In this document: piece by piece, positions 24,073 to 28,023 of the stretch | Layout: the number at the start of each line of letters is the position of its first letter | Numbering within the stretch: the stretch's first letter is position 1 | IMG/VR virus record: IMGVR_UViG_3300019487_000082 | Location: 1 to 28,023 of that record | Strand: one strand, 5' to 3' | Length of the DNA stretch: 28,023 nt | From: a virus | Program-made: the position numbers and the translations under genes | The notes under the pieces: generated by a model | Told to the model about the DNA's origin: nothing | The model's input: only the letters and a program-made list of their open reading frames with translations | The model's database searches: none

Positions 24073-24314
24073 CTTCGATTCTCGGTCTCGTCGGGGGAGG
24101 ATGGGGATCTGCGGTAGCGATCCTGGCGCTCATCGGTGCGGCCGTCTATTTCATGCGGCTGTGGAACAAGGCGAAGCAGGACAAGGCGGGAAAGGACACG
24201 AAGGACAAAGCGGTCGAGGACCACGCGAAGATCATCGATAAGAACGATGCGGCGAGCGCACAGATCAAGAAGGACGACGCAGCTAACGAAGAAGCAATCA
24301 AGAAGAAGCCTTAA
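24060..24314 (+). CDS. Single-pass membrane protein, spanin- or holin-like
   Basis: 84 residues from ATG 24060. One hydrophobic helix spans about 6-33 (LGLVGGGWGSAVAILALIGAAV), then a very charged Lys/Asp helical tail (KDKAVEDHAKIIDKNDAASAQ) to the end. An N-terminal anchor with a charged coiled periplasmic region is the i-spanin (Rz) layout, though the tail is short; a class II-like holin is the other choice. Its 3' end overlaps the 3' end of the minus-strand gene at 24298 by 17 bases. Confidence 0.65.
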   Translation: MAWLTSILGLVGGGWGSAVAILALIGAAVYFMRLWNKAKQDKAGKDTKDKAVEDHAKIIDKNDAASAQIKKDDAANEEAIKKKP

Positions 24315-24612
24315 GCTCCTTCACCTCGTCACTCAGCTCCTCAACTCGAATCGTCAGCTTCTGCAATTCAAACAGGAACCCTTGGGTCAATTTCGTCTGC
24401 TCGGTGATGTGGTCGGCCACGGCCTCGAGTGCCTTGGAGATGAGCTTGAGGTCGACCTCCAGTTGCGGGCTGAGAACGGCCTGCTGAGATCCCTTGAGAT
24501 CCTGAATCAATCGACGGATGAAAGCGAACAGCTCACGAAGTCCCCAGATTGAGACGACCAGCACAGTCGCCTGCGGGCTTAGGTTGTGCAGCCAAGTAGG
24601 AAGAGAGTCCAT
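24298..24612 (-). CDS. Membrane/coiled-coil protein convergent with the lysis cassette
   Basis: 104 residues, minus strand, ATG at 24612-24610 with AAGGAG ten bases before it. One hydrophobic segment (about 14-34: QATVLVVSIWGLRELFAFIRR) precedes a long coiled coil (50-100) ending in KLTIRVEELSDEVKELKASS. The shape recalls a holin, antiholin or spanin-type lysis regulator, but it is on the opposite strand to the amidase. The gene overlaps the VRR-NUC gene upstream by 80 bases and the plus-strand 24060 gene tail-to-tail. Confidence 0.75.
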   Translation of the reverse strand: MDSLPTWLHNLSPQATVLVVSIWGLRELFAFIRRLIQDLKGSQQAVLSPQLEVDLKLISKALEAVADHITEQTKLTQGFLFELQKLTIRVEELSDEVKELKASS

Positions 24613-24949
24613 GGATTCTCATCTCCTTTTCGAGGAATTCAACGGCGTGGCCCAATGATTTTACCTCAGCCCATGGAATGCCGTGAATCTTACAGTGGTC
24701 CCGGAACTCGATCTGCTCCTCGCTGAGACGACCACCTTTCGGTCGCTTCAATTCCATCCACCCACTGGTGCCGCGCGCCATGAGGTAGATGTCAGGGATC
24801 CCTGTGTTGAGCGCCTTCGCACGGCGCCCCCCGTAGAATCTCGCCCCGCTGTGGATGCGTCGGAAGACGAGATGCCCGACCGATTGGAGCAGGTCGAGGA
24901 GAGCAACAACCTCGGCCTGTATCTGCTTCTCCGTTACTGGCAACTGCAT
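24533..24949 (-). CDS. VRR-NUC domain nuclease
   Basis: 138 residues, minus strand. ATG at 24949-24947 (MQLPVT) has AAGGAAC about nine bases upstream, so the longer frame from 25000 is not chosen. The core fits the VRR-NUC branch of PD-(D/E)xK nucleases: an N-terminal E in IQAEVVALLD (E13), TGIPDIYLMARG (D53), WMELKRP (E66, K68) and SEEQ (77-80). This is the minimal VRR-NUC domain common in phages, where it acts on branched or recombination DNA. The last ~25 residues overlap the 24612 gene and are not part of the domain. Confidence 0.9.
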   Translation of the reverse strand: MQLPVTEKQIQAEVVALLDLLQSVGHLVFRRIHSGARFYGGRRAKALNTGIPDIYLMARGTSGWMELKRPKGGRLSEEQIEFRDHCKIHGIPWAEVKSLGHAVEFLEKEMRIHGLSSYLAAQPKPAGDCAGRLNLGTS

Positions 24950-25002
24950 CTTGTATGTTCCTTTTTCTGAGGCTAGAACGAGAACGAATGGAGGATACAA
25001 CG

Positions 25003-25320
25003 ATGTCTGAAGAACGGCGAATGGTCGTACACATCACAGTTTCTAGGGTCCTTACCTTAATCTCAGCATGCCTAATCTCATGGTTCGCATGGTTTGGGCA
25101 CCAACGAATGAGGGCTCTCGAAGTAGCGGCATCACGTTGGTCTAATGCGGAGTCGTTCCTGGTTGAGTACCTATCAACTGGTACCGTGAAGATAGCCGTG
25201 AATCACTTGGGCAAGTGCATCTCAGTCGAGATCGAAGCAGATCGAATCAACCGCAAGCCGTGTCCCTCAAACCAAGAACTCAGAACGCCCAAGCCGGGAT
25301 CGCGTAGTTCGTCCCATTGA
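25003..25320 (+). CDS. Small single-pass membrane protein
   Basis: 105 residues. ATG 25003 has GGAGG (24989-24993) about nine bases upstream and is preferred to upstream in-frame starts. One hydrophobic helix (about 10-33: ITVSRVLTLISACLISWFAWFGH) is followed by a soluble part with two cysteines (LGKCISVEIE and KPCPSN). It is a lone plus-strand gene, divergent from the VRR-NUC gene and overlapping the tail of the minus-strand fiber gene by 41 bases. No minus-strand gene fills 25003-25279, which supports it. Function unknown. Confidence 0.6.
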   Translation: MSEERRMVVHITVSRVLTLISACLISWFAWFGHQRMRALEVAASRWSNAESFLVEYLSTGTVKIAVNHLGKCISVEIEADRINRKPCPSNQELRTPKPGSRSSSH

Positions 25321-26509
25321 TGTTCAAGGTCAGATAGACCGCCGGGTTTCCAGTTGAGGCCCCCGGACCATTCGTGAGAGTGAGAACGCCGACACTCGGA
25401 GTCTGGACCGTCGTATTGATCCGATGGATGTCCGTCTCTCCGGTCATCCCGATATTCACGGATCCGTTGGTGTTGAGTAGGAGTTGCCCGTGGTTGGTGG
25501 ATGTCTGTAAAGAGAGGCTCTGGATCGTTCCAGAACCAGTTTTAGACGTATTGATGACAAACCGATCAGATCCGAAAGTTGAAGGGTCCCATGTGATCTG
25601 TAGAAACTCCGCGTTGGCCACGTTAGTAGGGGTTCCCTTGCTGAGCAGCCGGATCGCGGTAGTCTTAGAGCCGTCTCCGTCTTTAGAATACAACTCCAAA
25701 CCAAAATCAGAAGCGGAAGTCTGAGATTGGACAGCTAGTCGGGTTCCTTGCCTGGTGAAAAGGTACGCCTGCTGGCCCGAAGCCCCAAGATGTGTGAAAC
25801 TTTGATCAGGATTAAATTTAAAAGACTGTACTCCTCCAGTCGAAACGCTTAATTCATCTGCCGCACTTCTATAAATCCCGGTATTAGTATCCCCTGAGAA
25901 CGAATATCCTGGTAGAGCGGCTGTTCCGTTCGTCCCAAGAAGTGCTCCGGTGCCCAACGTGATCGTTCCGTTGGTATTCAATAAGATTTGACCGAAATTA
26001 GATCCAGCGATTAATTCAAGCGGACGAGCAATACCAGTCCCCGAATTGGTCGTTTGGATTCTGAACCTAAGATTAAATGGATCCCAAAATTCTTCTAGAG
26101 CTTCAGAATTAGTAACATCAGATGGGAGTCCCTTGCCAAAGATGATGTTGCGGACGTAATCAGTTCCGTCACCATCCTTAGAAAACGTGGCGATGTCTGA
26201 AGTCGTCCCGGAGGTTTGACTTTGGATAGCAAGGGACACTCCCAATCTGGTGAAAAGATACGGCTGTTGTCCACTCGCTCCGTTATGAGTGAAACTTCGA
26301 TCAGGATTCACTTGCAGAGCATTCGTTCCGCCAGTCGTGAACCCAATAGTATCCGCCGCAGGAAAGAACATCCCGGTGTTAGGATCGCCTGCTGGTGCGA
26401 TTGCTGCCGATGTAGCCGATCCAGATTGGGTCACACCGGGAGACGTGAAGTAGTCCGCCATTCCGAAGAGGCAGAACAGAAGAAGCGAAAGTGCGATGAA
26501 TCGTTTCAT
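25280..26509 (-). CDS. Fiber-like protein with signal peptide and duplicated domain
   Basis: 409 residues, minus strand, ATG at 26509-26507 with AAGGGGG upstream. Residues 1-18 are a Sec signal peptide (MKRFIALSLLLFCLFGMA). The body contains two diverged copies of one domain, 41-186 and 206-354 (shared DPNTGMF/DTNTGIY, GASGQQxYLFTR, QSQTS, KDGDG, NFGQILLNTNG/NHGQLLLNTNG). DTNTGIY repeats are common in phage tail fibers. The C-terminus ends in AIPAWAF. A fiber with an export signal, on the opposite strand to the tail genes, is odd: it may be an outer-surface protein rather than a virion fiber. The preceding secreted gene (26519) is 9 bases away. Confidence 0.82.
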   Translation of the reverse strand: MKRFIALSLLLFCLFGMADYFTSPGVTQSGSATSAAIAPAGDPNTGMFFPAADTIGFTTGGTNALQVNPDRSFTHNGASGQQPYLFTRLGVSLAIQSQTSGTTSDIATFSKDGDGTDYVRNIIFGKGLPSDVTNSEALEEFWDPFNLRFRIQTTNSGTGIARPLELIAGSNFGQILLNTNGTITLGTGALLGTNGTAALPGYSFSGDTNTGIYRSAADELSVSTGGVQSFKFNPDQSFTHLGASGQQAYLFTRQGTRLAVQSQTSASDFGLELYSKDGDGSKTTAIRLLSKGTPTNVANAEFLQITWDPSTFGSDRFVINTSKTGSGTIQSLSLQTSTNHGQLLLNTNGSVNIGMTGETDIHRINTTVQTPSVGVLTLTNGPGASTGNPAVYLTLNINGTNYAIPAWAF

Positions 26510-26518
26510 AGTGCCCCC

Positions 26519-26890
26519 TTATCGAACGTCACCGTAGACGACGCCTGAAGTTATCGTGCTGCCGCTGTCGCTTCTGATGTAGACGGTGTTCAATCCGTCC
26601 ACTTCGAGGCAGCGGCCAACTCCTGCTGGCATATAAATGTCCCCCACATCCGCAGTTGGCGCCAGAGTGGTCGTTCCGTTCGTGTTCACTGCTATGACTG
26701 ATCCGGTGCTGTTATACACGCACAACCATCTCTGATAGCGGAGTCCGCTCTTTGCCAGAGATTGGGTGTTGGCAGCGGAGTAAGCGGTTGGGATCGGCGA
26801 TCCGCCACTCGCCGTGATCTTGAAACTGCTCGGAGGTCCGGCCAGGGAAAAGATCGGGATGAGTAGGAGTAAAGCGAGAACGCGGTGCAT
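26519..26890 (-). CDS. Small secreted beta-rich protein
   Basis: 123 residues, minus strand, ATG at 26890-26888 with GAGGTG upstream. MHRVLALLLLIPIFSLAG is a clear signal peptide with a likely cleavage near LAG. The mature part is beta-rich with two cysteines (LCVYN and GRCLEV), suitable for a disulfide. It lies nine bases before the fiber-like gene and probably shares its transcript. No family recognised; pairing of two exported proteins suggests joint function. Confidence 0.78.
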   Translation of the reverse strand: MHRVLALLLLIPIFSLAGPPSSFKITASGGSPIPTAYSAANTQSLAKSGLRYQRWLCVYNSTGSVIAVNTNGTTTLAPTADVGDIYMPAGVGRCLEVDGLNTVYIRSDSGSTITSGVVYGDVR

Positions 26891-26940
26891 GTTTCACCTC
26901 AAAGTGGTTTGGATGAAACCATCCTATCAGAGTCATTTGG

Positions 26941-27231
26941 TCAAGTCGTCGACTCGACGAACTTCTTGAGCAGGAAATGTTGGATCTCGAAGAGGTTGAT
27001 CTTGAAGTGCGTTTGGAACGTCATCACGCCCATCCTGTGGATGCCGTCGTGATGGATCCTGCAGAGCGGCACTGCGGTGAGATCGCTCCCACCCGCTCCT
27101 CGAGTTTGAACGTGATGCGCATCGACTGGCCTCGTCTTGCAGACGACGCATCGATTCTGGCGCACGTAGTTCAAATAGGCCTCGTTGACGTACCGTTGCG
27201 GTTTCGATAGGCGGGGCTTTTCTATCCTCAT
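26941..27231 (-). CDS. HNH-type zinc nuclease-like protein
   Basis: 96 residues, minus strand. ATG at 27231-27229 overlaps the stop of the 30-residue gene (ATGA), so the start is taken from coupling rather than a ribosome site. Motifs in order: CVVC (C28, C31), VDAHHV (H39, H40), GAGGSD (D50), PLCRIHHDGIH (C57, H60, H61, H65). This is the CxxC...HH...CxxHHxxxH pattern of HNH/DUF968- and Ref-like phage nucleases. Role could be recombination or DNA processing near the replication genes. Confidence 0.85.
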   Translation of the reverse strand: MRIEKPRLSKPQRYVNEAYLNYVRQNRCVVCKTRPVDAHHVQTRGAGGSDLTAVPLCRIHHDGIHRMGVMTFQTHFKINLFEIQHFLLKKFVESTT

Positions 27232-27320
27232 TGAACCAACCGAGAGAACTGAGCCAAGGCAAGAATCGTGAGCAGGATGTCCACGACACAGATCAGGATA
27301 AGGAAAGTCCAAGCATTCAT
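27228..27320 (-). CDS. 30-residue single-pass membrane peptide
   Basis: ATG at 27320-27318 overlaps the stop of the upstream gene (ATGA), and its own stop overlaps the HNH start (ATGA). The product MNAWTFLILICVVDILLTIL continues AQFSRLVQ, one hydrophobic helix. Two ATGA junctions in a row make chance unlikely. Function unknown. Confidence 0.72.
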   Translation of the reverse strand: MNAWTFLILICVVDILLTILALAQFSRLVQ

Positions 27321-27529
27321 TTGCGCCACGCCTCTCTGAAGTTGTGATGAGCCTCGTACACTTCAATGACTGAACCCTTCGGAGCATCCTCCCTGAGGAG
27401 CTTCACCTCGTCGAGATTCATGCAGTAGTGGACCTTCCACTTCCAATGCTTTCCTGGGCACCCTCCGACTTGAACGATATAACGATGCGTGTGGAGAACC
27501 GGCTCTCTTCCGTACTTGATTCTCTTCAT
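27317..27529 (-). CDS. Small hypothetical protein
   Basis: 70 residues, minus strand. ATG at 27529 (MKRIKYG) has GGAG about five bases upstream; ATG 27532 or TTG 27544 are alternatives. Basic N-terminus, an aromatic and His-rich middle (HTHRYIVQVGGCPGKHWKWKVHYC) with two cysteines, and an acidic helix (NLDEVKLLRED). The stop overlaps the next start (ATGA). No family recognised. Confidence 0.75.
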   Translation of the reverse strand: MKRIKYGREPVLHTHRYIVQVGGCPGKHWKWKVHYCMNLDEVKLLREDAPKGSVIEVYEAHHNFREAWRK

Positions 27530-27625
27530 CATCTCTCCTCTCAAAATTAAGGCGGGCCGTGGGATTTCGCTTGCGTCCGGTGGATGGAGTAGTGCCTGTC
27601 CGAACCGGAACTCGCCAGATGAAGT

Positions 27626-27844
27626 TTATCCCGAGCTCCTCTCGGTTTCCTTATCAATGATTCGTTTCATCGTCGGACCATTGCGTCGAGTTCGCTTCGG
27701 TATTGGGTGAGCGCGTAACTTGCGCTTGCAGGATCCGCAGTCGCAGTCTCTTTCGTTCTGCGTCAGATGAAGATACTTCAACGTGCCGCAGAGTGGACCG
27801 CCGAATCTCTTGCTCTCAAGATGGATGACCTTTTGTTCGCTCAC
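27626..27844 (-). CDS. Small cysteine-rich, zinc-finger-like protein
   Basis: 72 residues, minus strand, GTG at 27844-27842, with GAGGAG about six bases upstream in the preceding gene. Cysteines at PLCGT and in CDCGSCKRK give C-x14-C-x-C-x2-C spacing with a nearby His, a possible small zinc site. The C-terminal half is basic (KRTRRNGPTMKR). GTG overlaps the upstream stop (GTGA). The 96 bases between this gene and the next one down (27530-27625) show no gene. Confidence 0.75.
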   Translation of the reverse strand: MSEQKVIHLESKRFGGPLCGTLKYLHLTQNERDCDCGSCKRKLRAHPIPKRTRRNGPTMKRIIDKETERSSG

Positions 27845-28023
27845 TTCATCTCCTCAATCTCCACGAGCCGGGCGCGAAATGTGTCAAGGCTATACCGCTC
27901 CCTGGTCCATCCCATTTGTTCGTTCCCAAACACCTCCGGCGCCTCTTCCAGCGCGGCTTTCAGGCGGGCGGCGAGAAGGGCGTTGGCTTTCAGAGATGCG
28001 GTTTCCTTTATGTCGTCGATAAG
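27841..28023 (-). CDS. Hypothetical protein, 5' end cut by the window edge
   Basis: The last 60 residues plus the stop of a minus-strand gene that continues beyond 28023. The piece is helical and charged (KANALLAARLKAALEEAPEVF, then MGWTRERYSLDTFRARLVEIEEMK). Its TGA at 27843-27841 overlaps the GTG start of the 27844 gene. No function recognised. Confidence 0.7.
   Translation of the reverse strand, partial: LIDDIKETASLKANALLAARLKAALEEAPEVFGNEQMGWTRERYSLDTFRARLVEIEEMK

Noticed and set aside
26905-26930. Small palindromic GGATG/CATCC and GGTTT/AAACC patterns before the 26890 gene
   Set aside because: Short stems only, with no -10/-35 pair at standard spacing; not strong enough to call an operator or promoter.
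27545-27625. Possible tRNA-like fold in the gap between two minus genes
   Set aside because: Only a 5-bp TCCGG/CCGGA stem found; no acceptor stem, anticodon arm or T-arm, so no RNA gene is called.
1-28023. tRNAs, CRISPR arrays, insertion sequences, attachment sites
   Set aside because: None seen by eye; no direct-repeat spacer pattern, transposase motif or integrase in the window.

Overview
The window is part of the genome of a tailed double-stranded DNA phage (or a prophage of one), with a siphovirus-type long flexible tail. The evidence is one long, tightly packed plus-strand operon in the classical order: small terminase, large terminase, portal, head-tail joining proteins, scaffold, major capsid, head protein, connector, tail terminator, tail tube, tail assembly chaperones joined by a -1 frameshift, tape measure, tail tip and fibers, then lysis. 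There is no tail sheath. The sequence looks moderately GC-rich. Sec-type signal peptides, a lipobox protein, a T7-lysozyme-like amidase and spanin-like membrane proteins point to a Gram-negative host. I cannot name the species. No integrase or repressor is visible, so lifestyle is undecided.

Left edge (1-904): the start of a leftward queD-like gene (7-deazaguanine pathway) runs off the window. It is separated by about 200 bp of regulatory DNA, holding two copies of a promoter-like 14-mer, from a rightward gene for a small basic protein with an AT-hook-like stretch. That gene has its own strong terminator.

Head and packaging (905-10761): small hypothetical genes and a structured RNA leader precede the packaging genes, which overlap by a few bases and are probably translationally coupled. 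Two related head-tail joining proteins, a separate scaffold and a short HK97-fold major capsid protein follow. Next comes a decoration-like protein that, unusually, carries a signal peptide. GC-rich hairpins flank it on both sides.

Tail (10780-22084): tail tube, chaperones G and GT with an A-AAA-AAA slip site and a downstream stem, a 705-residue tape measure, a tail-tip hub and fibers with internal repeats.

Lysis (22491-24612): amidase, a large cysteine-rich lipoprotein nested in its 3' end, a 34-residue membrane peptide, a spanin-like membrane protein, and a convergent membrane/coiled-coil protein on the minus strand.

Right arm (24298-28023, mostly minus): a VRR-NUC nuclease, two secreted-looking proteins (one a duplicated-domain fiber-like protein), an HNH-type protein, a 30-residue membrane peptide and small hypothetical proteins linked by ATGA and GTGA overlaps, ending in a gene cut by the right edge.

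The most unusual themes are the number of signal-peptide-bearing virion-like proteins, several tiny genes wired by stop-start overlaps, and the queD gene.
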